From: Gemmatimonadota bacterium
GTDB taxonomy: Bacteria; JAAXHH01
Direction: 5' to 3'
Assembly (NCBI GenBank): GCA_009835325.1
Contig: VXWP01000027.1
Location: 1 to 40,448 of the forward strand
Length of the DNA stretch: 40,448 nt
Shown one piece after another: positions 1 through 8,226 of the stretch. The stretch's first letter is position 1. Each line of letters opens with the position of its first letter. The notes under the pieces are model-generated. The model was not told the origin of the DNA. It ran no database searches and saw only the letters and a list, made by a program, of their open reading frames with translations. The position numbers were made by a program, and so were the translations under genes.

Positions 1-31
1 CCCCCAACCCCAACGAACGGAATCGCAAATC

Positions 32-1405
32 ATGGACAGCGTCATTTCGTACCTGGAAGGACAGCGGACCCAGGCCCTGGAGGGCTTGAAGGATTTCCTC
101 CGCATTCCCAGCGTGAGCACCCATCCCCACCACCGGGAGGACCTGCGCCGGTGCGCCCGGTTCCTCGCCGGCGAACTGGAGCGGATCGGCATGCATAACG
201 TGGCCGTGAATCCCACGCCCGGCCATCCCATCGTGACGGCGGATTGGCTCGGTGCGCCCGGCAAGCCCACCGTCCTGTTATACGGCCACTACGACGTCCA
301 GCCCGCCGAACCCTTTGAGTTGTGGGAAAGCGATCCCTTCGATCCCGTGATCCGGGGCGACAACCTCTACGCCCGGGGATCGACGGACGACAAGGGGCAG
401 GTCTGGCTGCACGTGAAGGCACTGGAGGCCCACCTGCGGGAGAACGGCCGGCTGCCCGTGAACGTCCGCTTGTTGATCGAGGGCGAGGAAGAGGTCTCGA
501 GCGAGAACCTGGAAGCCTACCTGGAAAGCCACAGGGAAGCACTGGCGGCGGACGTGGTGGTCATTTCCGACACGTCCATGTTCGACTACGAGCAGCCCTC
601 GATCGGGTATGCCCTGCGGGGCATGGCCTACATGGAAGTCCGGCTCGAGGGACCCAATAAGGACCTGCATTCGGGCGTCTACGGCGGCGCGGTTCCCAAC
701 CCCCTGAACGTATTGTCGGAGATCCTGGCCAGGATGGTGGACGGCGACGGAAGGATCACCGTCCCCGGTTTCTACGACGACGTCCTGGCCCTGGACGATG
801 AAGAGCGTGCGTCGCTTGCCGCCCTGCCCTTCGACGAGGAAGGATTCGCCGGGAGACTGGGCCTGCCGGAATCCACGGGCGAGAAAGGCTACTCGACCCT
901 GGAACGCCTGTGGGCGCGGCCTACTCTCGATGTGAACGGAATGCTGGGAGGATTCACGGGCGAGGGATCGAAGACCGTGATCCCTTCGAAGGCCATGGCC
1001 AAGGTGAGCATGCGCCTCGTGCCGAACCAGGACCCCGAAAAGATCGCCCGGTCGTTCGACGACTACGTCAGAAGCCTCGCACCGCCCTCGGTCAAGGTGG
1101 AAGTCATCCATCACGGCACGGGCAAGCCAGTCCTCACGGCGCGGGACCATCCCGCGGTGACGGCCGCCCACGAGGCCATAACGAGGGGCTTCGGCAAGGA
1201 GCCCGTCTACATCCGGGAAGGCGGCAGCATACCGGTGGTGGCCATGTTCGAGGAGATACTCGGCCTGCCCACGGTCCTGATGGCTTTCGGCCTGCCCGAC
1301 TGCGACGCCCACGCGCCCAACGAGAAGTTCCACCTGCCCAATTTCTACCGGGGCATCGACAGTGCGGCCTGGTTCTACGAGGAATACGGACGATACGCGG
1401 ACTGA
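32..1405 (+). CDS. M20 family dipeptidase (CNDP-like metallopeptidase)
   Basis: Predicted cytoplasmic di-zinc dipeptidase that cleaves small peptides. Visible metal-site motifs are GHYDVQP (His86, Asp88), ARGSTDDKG (bridging Asp119), the catalytic Glu pair in EGEEEVSS (about 152-154), an LHSG His in the lid domain and the C-terminal DAHAPNE His. At 457 residues with the lid/dimerisation domain inserted mid-protein, the length fits the long dipeptidase subgroup (carnosinase/CNDP-like) rather than ArgE or DapE. The start is the first in-frame ATG; only a weak GGAA lies upstream. It ends 7 nt before the convergent symporter gene, and its last 12 bases are duplicated there. The family assignment is secure; the substrate cannot be told from sequence. 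Confidence 0.9.
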   Translation: MDSVISYLEGQRTQALEGLKDFLRIPSVSTHPHHREDLRRCARFLAGELERIGMHNVAVNPTPGHPIVTADWLGAPGKPTVLLYGHYDVQPAEPFELWESDPFDPVIRGDNLYARGSTDDKGQVWLHVKALEAHLRENGRLPVNVRLLIEGEEEVSSENLEAYLESHREALAADVVVISDTSMFDYEQPSIGYALRGMAYMEVRLEGPNKDLHSGVYGGAVPNPLNVLSEILARMVDGDGRITVPGFYDDVLALDDEERASLAALPFDEEGFAGRLGLPESTGEKGYSTLERLWARPTLDVNGMLGGFTGEGSKTVIPSKAMAKVSMRLVPNQDPEKIARSFDDYVRSLAPPSVKVEVIHHGTGKPVLTARDHPAVTAAHEAITRGFGKEPVYIREGGSIPVVAMFEEILGLPTVLMAFGLPDCDAHAPNEKFHLPNFYRGIDSAAWFYEEYGRYAD

Positions 1406-1425
1406 CCGGCCGTTACGCGGACTGA
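1394..1425. repeat. 12-bp direct repeat spanning two convergent stop codons
   Basis: The 12-mer TACGCGGACTGA occurs at 1394-1405 and again at 1414-1425 (20-bp period). The first copy holds the dipeptidase TGA; the second, read on the other strand, encodes the last residues and TAA of the symporter. A short duplication is the likely origin. Confidence 0.7.
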
Positions 1426-2714
1426 CGGGCGGCCGCCCGTTTCTCCATGGCGTCCACCGAGGTCGCCACGGCGGCGTCGCCCGTGACGTTCACCGCGGTG
1501 CGGCACATGTCGAGGATGCGGTCGACGCCGAGGATCAGCGCGATGCCCGCGGCCGGCACGCCGATGGTCTCCAGGATGATGATCAGCATGATGATGCCCG
1601 CGCCGGGCACGGCGGCGGTACCGATGGAGGCGAGTACTGCCGTGAGGACGATCTGCAACTGGGCGGTCATGTCGAGCCCGAGACCGAGGGCCTGTGCGAT
1701 GAACACGGCGGCCACGGCCTGGTAGAGCGCGGTGCCGTCCATGTTGATCGTGGCGCCGAGAGGCAGGACGAAGGACGAAACCTCTTTTGAAACCCCGAGA
1801 TTCCGTTGGCTCACATCCATGGTGACGGGGAGCGTGGCCCCGCTGGAGCTGGATGAGAAGGCCAGGAGCTGGGCCGGGGCGATACCCCGGAAAAACCGCC
1901 CGATTTTCATGTTGGAGAAGATCTTGAGCATGACCGGGTAGGTGATGATGCCGTGGATCAGCAGCCCCAGGAGGACCACCAGGCAGTAGAAACCCAGGGC
2001 GCCGAGGAGTTCGCCGACCGCGGACAGGTCGTCCTGGGCTACCTGGTTGATGGTCTTGGCGATCAGGGCGAAGACGCCGATCGGCGCGACGACCATGATC
2101 ATGTTCACGATCTGGATGATGACCGACGTGAGACCGGAGAAGAAATCCACCAGGGGTTTGCTCTTGTCGGACGGGATCAGTACCAGGGCGATGCCGAAGA
2201 GGAGTGAGAAGAAAACGACCTGGAGCATGCGTCCGTTGTTGCTCAACGCGCCGAAGATGTTATCGGGAGTCATGTCCACGAAGACCTGCAGCGGCCCCCG
2301 CTCCCTGGCCGTTTCGGCCCGTTCCATGTCGGATTCCGCGTCGGTCTGGTAGGCCGACTGCAGCTGTTCCTGCAACCCCTGGGGCACGCCCGTCCCGGGT
2401 TCGAGCAAATTGACCATGACGAGCCCGATGGTCACGGAGACGGTCGTCGTGAGGATGTAAATGGCGATCGTCCTGCCGCCGATGCGCGACAGTTTTCTCA
2501 CGTCCGACAGGGAGGCGACGCCCATGATGAGCGAGCCCAGCACGAGGGGAACGGCGATGACCTTGAGCAGGTTCAGGAAGATGTCGCCGAAGGGCGTGAT
2601 CCAGTCCTCTGTGAACCGGCTCCAGCCCATGGCCGCGGAGAGGATCCCGTAGAACAATCCGAGAATCAACCCGATGATAATCTTCCAGTGCAGGGGAAGG
2701 CGCCAAAGGTTCAT
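1413..2714 (-). CDS. SLC1/DAACS family dicarboxylate/glutamate:cation symporter
   Basis: Inner-membrane secondary transporter of the glutamate/aspartate/dicarboxylate symporter fold (GltPh/GltP/DctA family). The 433-residue protein is highly hydrophobic. It carries the HP1 serine-rich motif SSSSSGATLP, the TM7 motif NMDGTALY, an HP2-like loop (IGTAAVPGAG) and the TM8 signature DRILDMCRTAVNVTGD. The TM8 Arg that binds the side-chain carboxylate in acidic-substrate members is present, so glutamate, aspartate or a C4-dicarboxylate is favoured over neutral amino acids. The gene lies 45 nt downstream of the E1 beta gene on the same strand and may be co-transcribed with it. A hydrophilic loop of about 30 residues around positions 115-145 is somewhat longer than usual. 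Confidence 0.93.
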   Translation of the reverse strand: MNLWRLPLHWKIIIGLILGLFYGILSAAMGWSRFTEDWITPFGDIFLNLLKVIAVPLVLGSLIMGVASLSDVRKLSRIGGRTIAIYILTTTVSVTIGLVMVNLLEPGTGVPQGLQEQLQSAYQTDAESDMERAETARERGPLQVFVDMTPDNIFGALSNNGRMLQVVFFSLLFGIALVLIPSDKSKPLVDFFSGLTSVIIQIVNMIMVVAPIGVFALIAKTINQVAQDDLSAVGELLGALGFYCLVVLLGLLIHGIITYPVMLKIFSNMKIGRFFRGIAPAQLLAFSSSSSGATLPVTMDVSQRNLGVSKEVSSFVLPLGATINMDGTALYQAVAAVFIAQALGLGLDMTAQLQIVLTAVLASIGTAAVPGAGIIMLIIILETIGVPAAGIALILGVDRILDMCRTAVNVTGDAAVATSVDAMEKRAAARQSA

Positions 2715-2728
2715 TTAGTATGATCGCT

Positions 2729-2762
2729 CCGCAGACTCGGCTTAATCCGCAGTCTCGGTTTA
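2729..2762. repeat. Imperfect 16-bp direct repeat between E1 beta and the symporter
   Basis: CCGCAGACTCGGCTTA (2729-2744) and CCGCAGTCTCGGTTTA (2747-2762) differ at two positions with an 18-bp period. The second copy contains the E1 beta stop codon. No function is evident. Confidence 0.6.
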
Positions 2763-3761
2763 GACGGTAACGTCGTGGAACAGGCCCTGGACGGTGTGGA
2801 CAAGTTTCGCCTCGTCGGGAATGGTCTGCGGCTCCAGCCCGGGACTGAAGGGTACGGGGACGTCCATGGCGCCCACGCGCTTCACCGGGGCGTCCAGGTA
2901 GTCGAAGGCTTCGTCGGCGATCCGGGAGGCCAGTTCACCCGTGACTCCGTAGCTCTGGTAGGCTTCGTCGACCACCACGGCGCGGCTGGTCTTCTCGACG
3001 GAACGAATGATCGTGTCCATATCGAGAGGTGAAAGCGTCCTGGGATCCACCACCTCCGCGCTGATTCCCTCCTTGTCCAGCATGTCCGCGGCCTTGAGCG
3101 CGGTATGCACCATGCTCGAGGTGGCGACGAGGGTCACGTCCGACCCTTCCCGCTTTATGTCGGCCACGCCGAAGGGTATGGTGTAGTCGTCGTCATCGGG
3201 TACCGGCCCCTTCAGGGCGTACATCATCTTGTCTTCGTAGATGACGGTGGGGTTGTCGTCGCGGATGGAGGTCTTGAGCAGGCCCTTCAGGTCGGCCGGC
3301 GTGGAGGGGATGGCCACCTTGACGCCGGGTATGTGGGACAGCCAGGCCTGCAGGCTCTGGGAGTGCTGGGCTGCCGAGGAACGGCCCGCGCCGATCGTGG
3401 TCCGGATCGTCAGCGGCACTTTGGCCTGTCCGCCGGTCATGTAACACATCTTGGCCGCCTGGTTGACGATCTGGTCCATGGCGATAGTGATGAAGTCGCC
3501 GAACATGATCTCGACGATGGGCCGCATGCCCGTCAGGGCGGCGCCCACACCGGCGCCCATGATGCCCGCTTCCGAAATGGGCGTGTCCCGCACCCGGTCT
3601 TCGCCGAACTCTTCGAGCAGCCCCACGGTGACCTTGAAGACCCCGCCCGCGGCGGCCACGTCCTCTCCCATGAAGAAGACGGTCTCGTCCCGCCGCATCT
3701 CCTCCGCGATGGCCTCGCGTACTGCTTCGCCATAGGTGATCACACGCTCAGGCGTAGACAT
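2760..3761 (-). CDS. pdhB: 2-oxoacid (pyruvate/acetoin-type) dehydrogenase E1 component, beta subunit
   Basis: Beta chain of the thiamine-diphosphate-dependent E1 heterotetramer, which decarboxylates a 2-oxoacid and passes the acyl group to a lipoyl E2. The 333-residue protein shows the usual order: an N-terminal pyrimidine-binding transketolase-like domain (EAIAEEMRRDETVFFMGED, SEAGIMGAGVGAALTGMRP, MDQIVNQAAKMCYMTGG) and a C-terminal domain with the EVVDPRTLSPLD motif. It starts inside the end of the alpha gene (14-nt overlap), so the two are translationally coupled. No E2 or E3 gene is in the window. Pyruvate, acetoin and branched-chain substrates cannot be separated by sequence alone; the pdh name is provisional. 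Confidence 0.9.
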   Translation of the reverse strand: MSTPERVITYGEAVREAIAEEMRRDETVFFMGEDVAAAGGVFKVTVGLLEEFGEDRVRDTPISEAGIMGAGVGAALTGMRPIVEIMFGDFITIAMDQIVNQAAKMCYMTGGQAKVPLTIRTTIGAGRSSAAQHSQSLQAWLSHIPGVKVAIPSTPADLKGLLKTSIRDDNPTVIYEDKMMYALKGPVPDDDDYTIPFGVADIKREGSDVTLVATSSMVHTALKAADMLDKEGISAEVVDPRTLSPLDMDTIIRSVEKTSRAVVVDEAYQSYGVTGELASRIADEAFDYLDAPVKRVGAMDVPVPFSPGLEPQTIPDEAKLVHTVQGLFHDVTV

Positions 3762-4767
3762 GGTCGGTTACCTCGTCGGCCGTGGGATAGGGGGATTCGT
3801 TGGCGAAGGCCACGGCGTCTTCCACCCGTTTCGTGATATCCGCGTCGATGGATTCCAGTTCCGTCTCGTCGACCATGCCCGCCTTCATCATGCGCCGGGC
3901 GAAGCGGGGAATAGGATCTTTCGCGAGCCAGGTGTCCGTCTCCTCCTGGGTCCGGTAGGTCTTTTCCGGGTCGCCGTCGCCCACGTGGTGCCCGCGGTAC
4001 CGGTAGGTCTTGTTCTCGATCAGGCACGGCCCCTCGCCGGCCCGGGCCCGCTTCACCATCTCCACCGCGGTCTGGTGCACCGCAACGGCGTCGTTGCCGT
4101 CCACCACCATGGCCGGCATGTTGAACCCCGCGGCCCGTTCGGCCACGTGCTCCCGGACGGCCGTTACGTCGCTGGCGGCCGTATATTCTCCATAGTGGTT
4201 GTTTTCGCAGACGAACAGGACGGGCAGCGACCAGACGGAAGCCAGGTTGGCGGATTCCAGGAAGGCACCCTGGTTGATGGCGCCGTCGCCGAAGAAGCAC
4301 ACGGCTACCTGCCCGGAACCGCGCATTTTGCCGCTCAGGGCCGCGCCGGTCGCCATGCCCATGCCGCCTCCGACGATGCCGTTGGCGCCCAGGATGCCCA
4401 GGCTCATGTCGGCGATGTGCATGGTGCCGCCCTTGCCGCGGTTGTAGCCGTCGACCTTGCCCATCATTTCCGCCATCATGCGATCGACTTTGCCGCCCTT
4501 GGCGATCAGGTGGCCGTGGCCCCGGTGGGTGCTGGTGAGGTAATCGTCGTCGTTCAACGCCGAGCAGATGCCCACGGCCGAGGCTTCCTGGCCGATGTAC
4601 AGGTGCGCCAGGCCGCGCATCAGGCCCTGGGTGTAGATCTCCAGAACGGCCTCCTCGAAACGCCGAATGGTCAGCATTTTATCGTAGATTTCCCGGCACA
4701 GCGGCTCGGGCAGTGGCAGCGTTCCTTCGTCGCTGGAGGTCGTGATCAGCTCCAGGGATTCGGACAT
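3748..4767 (-). CDS. pdhA: 2-oxoacid (pyruvate/acetoin-type) dehydrogenase E1 component, alpha subunit
   Basis: Alpha chain of E1, binding the diphosphate of thiamine diphosphate. The cofactor motif runs from GDGAINQG (about 160-167) to CENN (about 187-190), with the preceding HRGHGH and GGKGGTMH-like segments typical of pyruvate and acetoin dehydrogenases. The length of 339 residues is normal. A good ribosome site (AGGAGA, about 9 nt upstream) supports the start, and a TTGCCT-17-TATTAT promoter lies about 85 nt upstream. The order alpha-beta with a 14-nt overlap is the standard arrangement. A ThiT-like thiamine transporter gene lies just upstream on the same strand, which fits the cofactor requirement. 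Confidence 0.92.
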   Translation of the reverse strand: MSESLELITTSSDEGTLPLPEPLCREIYDKMLTIRRFEEAVLEIYTQGLMRGLAHLYIGQEASAVGICSALNDDDYLTSTHRGHGHLIAKGGKVDRMMAEMMGKVDGYNRGKGGTMHIADMSLGILGANGIVGGGMGMATGAALSGKMRGSGQVAVCFFGDGAINQGAFLESANLASVWSLPVLFVCENNHYGEYTAASDVTAVREHVAERAAGFNMPAMVVDGNDAVAVHQTAVEMVKRARAGEGPCLIENKTYRYRGHHVGDGDPEKTYRTQEETDTWLAKDPIPRFARRMMKAGMVDETELESIDADITKRVEDAVAFANESPYPTADEVTDHVYA

Positions 4768-4851
4768 GTTTCGAGCTCTCCTTGGCCGTAGCGGCGGGAT
4801 TGGAGATTCGGTACGGACGTATAGGAATAAACGGTTCGGACGAATTGTGAC

Positions 4852-4880
4852 ATAATACGGGAGGGCCGGCCGTCAGGCAA
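4852..4880 (-). promoter_or_regulatory. Sigma-70-type promoter of the E1 alpha/beta operon
   Basis: On the minus strand, TTGCCT (4875-4880) is followed after exactly 17 bp by TATTAT (4852-4857). Transcription would start near 4845, giving a leader of about 78 nt before the E1 alpha ATG. I saw no TPP riboswitch consensus (CTGAGA plus the pyrophosphate-helix core) in this leader. Confidence 0.5.
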
Positions 4881-4945
4881 GAGGAAAATACCCCCGCCGA
4901 GGCGTCGTCGATCCCACCCGGTTTCGGCGGTTTCCACGCCTGCGC

Positions 4946-5581
4946 TCACCGGGTTTGTTCCGGCGCGAATCCACGGTTGAGCCGGCGGACCAGCGGCGGG
5001 GCGAAGAGGAACATCAGGACCGTCTCGGGAACGACGACGCTGGCATTGTAGAGCAGGGCGTAGAGCCACGGCGCCGTCCAATCCTGGAGCAGTGGGGAGA
5101 GGGTGATCCCCGTGTAATCCCGGACCAGTTCGTAAACCTGCCGGTTCAGTTCCGGGGGCGTGAAGGCCGCGAAGTAGACCGCGCCGGACACCACGTGGCT
5201 TGCCAGGCGGAGTACGCCGGCCGCCAGGATGCCCACCCGGGGCCAGGAAGGGAAGAAGCCGATGATCCCGATCAGCGCGTAGGGCAGCAGGTAGTCCAGG
5301 AAGACCTGTATGGGATGGAAGATGACCGGGTCGAGGATCAGCGTGACCAGGCCCGCGGCGAGCCCGCCGGCCATGCCCGCCCTGGGTCCGTAGGTGATCG
5401 CCAGGTAGACCAGGGGCAGGATCTTGAGCGAAAGCGAACCGCCCCACGGCAGCCGGTACAGACGGATGAACCCGAGGAGGACCGCGAGGGCAACGGCCAC
5501 GGCCATGGCCGTCAGGCGGCGCGTGCCGGCGGCGCTATTCGCCGTCTTTGGATTCGCTTTCTTCGGGCTCGTGCTTGCCAT
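4946..5581 (-). CDS. ThiT-like thiamine transporter (ECF S-component type)
   Basis: A 211-residue membrane protein with about six hydrophobic segments. It carries the ThiT/YuaJ hallmarks: PWGGSLSLKILPL (about 46-56), a conserved hydrophobic GPRAGMAGGLAAGL turn, and HPIQVFLDY (about 89-97), which resembles the thiamine-binding HPxQxLLDY segment. S-components bind thiamine in the membrane and use a shared ECF energising module, which is not in this window. The gene overlaps the end of the upstream Lon-domain gene by 47 nt if the first ATG is used. A second ATG at 5506 (MAVAVALAV) would remove the overlap, and neither has a clear ribosome site. Placement next to ThDP-dependent E1 genes supports the thiamine role. 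Confidence 0.75.
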   Translation of the reverse strand: MASTSPKKANPKTANSAAGTRRLTAMAVAVALAVLLGFIRLYRLPWGGSLSLKILPLVYLAITYGPRAGMAGGLAAGLVTLILDPVIFHPIQVFLDYLLPYALIGIIGFFPSWPRVGILAAGVLRLASHVVSGAVYFAAFTPPELNRQVYELVRDYTGITLSPLLQDWTAPWLYALLYNASVVVPETVLMFLFAPPLVRRLNRGFAPEQTR

Positions 5582-6194
5582 GTCCGTTCATTTCGGCCAC
5601 GCGCTTCAGTTTTTCCTGCTTGTCCAGTTTCTGCATCGTCACGAGGAGCGCCGTGTCGAGTTTCCTGATCCGTTCCGTGGTGGAAGTCAGTTCCAGCAGG
5701 GATTGCCGGTCCTTCAGCACCATGTCGATCGTCGACGCGATGATGAAGGAGAAGTGCACCGGGTCGAATATGCCGCGGATGGCGCCCACGCCCCTGGTCT
5801 GCAGGCGGATCATCTTCTGGTAGGCGTTCAGGACCTTTTTCAGGAGGTCGGAGGGGATGTCCTCGTTCTCGTCGTCGAAGTACTCCACGACGGCTTCCAG
5901 GTAAGACTCGCGGTTCAGCACGTCGAGGACCCGGAACCGCCTGCGGCCCTCGGTGAGGATATCCATGGAACCGTTCTCGAACTGTCTCAGGATCTGCGTG
6001 ATCCGGGCCGTGCAGCCTACCTGGCACAACTGGGTTTCATGGAGGAGGAGAATGCCGAATTCCGTTTTCTCGTGGAGGCACTTTTGCACCATTTCCTTGT
6101 AGCGGGGTTCAAAAATGTGAAGGTGCAGGGGCATGCCCGGAAAGAGCACGGTATTGAGCGGGAAAAGCGGTATCTCGAGCGTGTTCATAGCCAT
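5535..6194 (-). CDS. LON peptidase substrate-binding domain protein
   Basis: A 219-residue protein consisting essentially of the N-terminal substrate-recognition domain of Lon (PUA-like fold) without the AAA+ or protease domains. The opening IPLFPLNTVLFPGMPLHLHIFEPRY is diagnostic, followed by an all-helical C-terminal half ending in a charged tail (KHEPEESESKDGE). Stand-alone versions are common and their role is poorly known; binding or delivery of damaged proteins has been proposed for relatives. It is the first gene of a probable two-gene unit with the ThiT-like gene. A second ATG two codons in (6188) is an alternative start; no strong ribosome site precedes either. Confidence 0.88.
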   Translation of the reverse strand: MAMNTLEIPLFPLNTVLFPGMPLHLHIFEPRYKEMVQKCLHEKTEFGILLLHETQLCQVGCTARITQILRQFENGSMDILTEGRRRFRVLDVLNRESYLEAVVEYFDDENEDIPSDLLKKVLNAYQKMIRLQTRGVGAIRGIFDPVHFSFIIASTIDMVLKDRQSLLELTSTTERIRKLDTALLVTMQKLDKQEKLKRVAEMNGHGKHEPEESESKDGE

Positions 6195-6291
6195 GCTGGA
6201 GGTTCGGAATTTGAGAAAATGACGCGGGAAACCACTATTGAAATGGATGACGAACGCGGCACGATGGGCGGCGAATCCGGAAATCGCCGCG

Positions 6292-6304
6292 CGCGATTAT
6301 CGCG
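6292..6304. repeat. Perfect inverted repeat in the Lon-domain/mutase intergenic region
   Basis: CGCGAT, one base, ATCGCG forms a perfect 6-bp dyad in the 304-nt gap between divergent genes, in the leader of the Lon-domain gene. The nearby GATC-N8-GATC (about 6303-6320) adds symmetry. It could be an operator; nothing else supports this. Confidence 0.35.
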
Positions 6305-6330
6305 ATCAAAAGTGTGATCGGGTCATGCGA

Positions 6331-6360
6331 ATCTTAACCGGTGGGTGTCGAAAATGTCAA
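6331..6360 (-). promoter_or_regulatory. Sigma-70-type promoter of the Lon-domain/ThiT unit
   Basis: Minus-strand TTGACA (6355-6360), 18-bp spacer, TAAGAT (6331-6336). The start site would be near 6324, giving a leader of about 130 nt that contains the dyad at 6292-6304. Confidence 0.5.
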
Positions 6361-6406
6361 CGGAATTCGGCAGCTCCCGCGGGTGTTTCAGGGGAGCACT
6401 TCCCGC

Positions 6407-6434
6407 TTGACGACCCCCTGCCCGTGGCTATATT
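6407..6434 (+). promoter_or_regulatory. Sigma-70-type promoter of the acyl-CoA mutase gene
   Basis: TTGACG (6407-6412), 16-bp spacer, TATATT (6429-6434). The predicted start near 6441 leaves a leader of about 58 nt before the mutase ATG. Together with the promoter at 6331-6360 this accounts for most of the 304-nt divergent intergenic region. Confidence 0.5.
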
Positions 6435-6498
6435 ACGGTGTTGATTGTGGGTGTAACTGAAATAGTCTGGCGCAATTAAGTCTTGCCGGGCGGTCGCG

Positions 6499-8139
6499 AT
6501 GGACGGAATGAAAAGAAAGCCGAAGGAAGCTGAAAACGGGGGGCGGCCCCTGCGCAAGGCTTCCTTCACCAATATCTCCGGGTCTCCCGTGGAAGGGTTG
6601 TATACGGCCGGCCGGCAGTCCGGTACCGGTTATCTGCGCGACGAAGGATACCCGGGGCAGTACCCCTACACGCGCGGGATCCACGCTTCCCTGTACCGGG
6701 GCAGGCCCTGGACCATCCGGCAGTTCTCCGGCTTCGGTTCCGCGGCCGATTCCAACGCCCGTTTCAAGTTTCTCCTGGAACAGGGCCAGAACGGCCTGTC
6801 GGTGGCCTTCGACGTGCCCACGCTGATGGGGCTGGATTCGGACCACCCGTCCTCCGAAGGCGAAGTGGGCGTCTGCGGGGTCGCCGTCGACACGCTGGAA
6901 GATATGGAGACCCTGTTTACCGGCATCCCGCTGGACCGGATCAGCACGTCCATGACCATCAACGCCCCGGCCGCCGTGCTGCTGGCCATGTACCTGGCCC
7001 TGGCGGAGAAAAGAGGCATACCCTGGACCGGGTTGCGGGGCACGCTGCAGAACGACATCCTGAAAGAATACATCGCGCAGAAGGAGTGGATCTGCCCGCC
7101 GTCCTCCGCGGTTGGGTTCGTATCCGATACGGTGGTTTTCTGCACGGAGCGCGTACCCCGGTGGAACCCCGTCAGCATCAGCGGGTACCATATCCGGGAG
7201 GCGGGCGCGACGGCCGCCCAGGAACTGGCCTTCACATTGGCGGACGGATTTGCCTACGTCGACGCCTGCATGGCCTCCGGCCTCGAAGTCGACCGCTTCG
7301 CGTCCCGGCTTTCCTTCTTCTTCAACGCCCACATCGATTTCTTCGAAGAGATCGCAAAGTTCCGCGCCGCCAGGAGGATCTGGGCGCGCCACATGCGCCG
7401 GCGGTACGGCGCCCGGTCCGAGCGATCCTGGATGCTGCGTTTCCACACCCAGACCGCCGGGTGCAGCCTGACCGCCCAGCAGCCGGAGAACAACATCGTG
7501 CGCACGGCCGTGGAGGCGCTGTCCGCGGTGCTGGGCGGCACCCAGTCGCTGCATACCAACGCGCTGGACGAAGCCTACGCACTGCCTTCGGAAAAGGCGG
7601 CCCGCATCGCCGTGCGGACCCAGCAGATCATCGCCCATGAAACCGGCGTGACCGACACGGTCGATCCATTGGGAGGATCTTACTACGTCGAGTCCCTGAC
7701 GAACCGGCTGGAAGAGGAGGCCGAGGCGTATTTCAAGAAGATCGACGCCTTCGGCGGCATGGTGGGGGCGATCGAAGCGGGCTTTCCCCAGCGCGAGATC
7801 ATGTCCGCGGCCAACCGGTACCAGGCGGAGATCGAAGACCGGGAACGGATCATCACCGGCGTGAACGATTTCTTCGCCCCCGAGGACCGCGACCTGGAGA
7901 CGCTGCGCATCGACCCCCGCATCGAAAGGGAACAGCGAAGCCGACTCGACGCGGTGCGGCGTCGGAGAGACGACCCTGCCGCCGGGCACGCCCTCGATGA
8001 CCTGGGGACCGCGCTGCGGAACGGGGAGAATATCATGCCGCCCATGCTGGCCGCGGTGAAGGCCTACGCCACGCTGGGAGAGATCGTGGGCGTGATGCAG
8101 GAAGTGCACGGTCTGTACGAGGAACCCGCGGCCTATTGA
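6499..8139 (+). CDS. Coenzyme B12-dependent acyl-CoA mutase, large (substrate-binding) subunit; not a canonical methylmalonyl-CoA mutase
   Basis: TIM-barrel subunit of an adenosylcobalamin-dependent acyl-CoA mutase that rearranges the carbon skeleton of an acyl-CoA. At 546 residues it lacks the C-terminal B12-binding Rossmann domain, so it needs a separate small subunit, which is not in the window. Family motifs are [33 protein letters not shown] (His231) and [11 protein letters not shown]. At the position of methylmalonyl-CoA mutase Tyr89 it has Phe76, and at Arg207 it has Gln194. This is the Phe/Gln pair of isobutyryl-CoA mutase. The Asp typical of 2-hydroxyisobutyryl-CoA mutase is Ala103 here. 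Substrate is therefore probably not methylmalonyl-CoA; isobutyryl-, pivalyl- or a related acyl-CoA is more likely. A second ATG at 6508, after GGACGGA, is a possible start. Confidence 0.88.
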   Translation: MDGMKRKPKEAENGGRPLRKASFTNISGSPVEGLYTAGRQSGTGYLRDEGYPGQYPYTRGIHASLYRGRPWTIRQFSGFGSAADSNARFKFLLEQGQNGLSVAFDVPTLMGLDSDHPSSEGEVGVCGVAVDTLEDMETLFTGIPLDRISTSMTINAPAAVLLAMYLALAEKRGIPWTGLRGTLQNDILKEYIAQKEWICPPSSAVGFVSDTVVFCTERVPRWNPVSISGYHIREAGATAAQELAFTLADGFAYVDACMASGLEVDRFASRLSFFFNAHIDFFEEIAKFRAARRIWARHMRRRYGARSERSWMLRFHTQTAGCSLTAQQPENNIVRTAVEALSAVLGGTQSLHTNALDEAYALPSEKAARIAVRTQQIIAHETGVTDTVDPLGGSYYVESLTNRLEEEAEAYFKKIDAFGGMVGAIEAGFPQREIMSAANRYQAEIEDRERIITGVNDFFAPEDRDLETLRIDPRIEREQRSRLDAVRRRRDDPAAGHALDDLGTALRNGENIMPPMLAAVKAYATLGEIVGVMQEVHGLYEEPAAY

Positions 8140-8154
8140 CGCGCGACGACCGCA

Positions 8155-8199
8155 ATTGCCATAGGATGCCAAAGTGGCCATGCAGAATGCCATAGCAAT
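8155..8199. repeat. Imperfect inverted repeat in the cystathionine synthase leader
   Basis: ATTGCCAT (8155-8162) and ATAGCAAT (8192-8199) pair with one mismatch, enclosing a small GCC-N5-GGC hairpin. It fills most of the 87-nt gap between mutase and cystathionine gamma-synthase. It might be an operator or leader structure; it matches no riboswitch I know. Confidence 0.35.
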
Positions 8200-8226
8200 A
8201 AGAAACCTTAAGGGAAACCGGATCAC

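Noticed and set aside
4768-4945. TPP riboswitch before the E1 operon or thiamine transporter
   Set aside because: Neither the CTGAGA box nor the pyrophosphate-sensor core was found on the minus strand in this gap, and the transporter start is inside the upstream gene.
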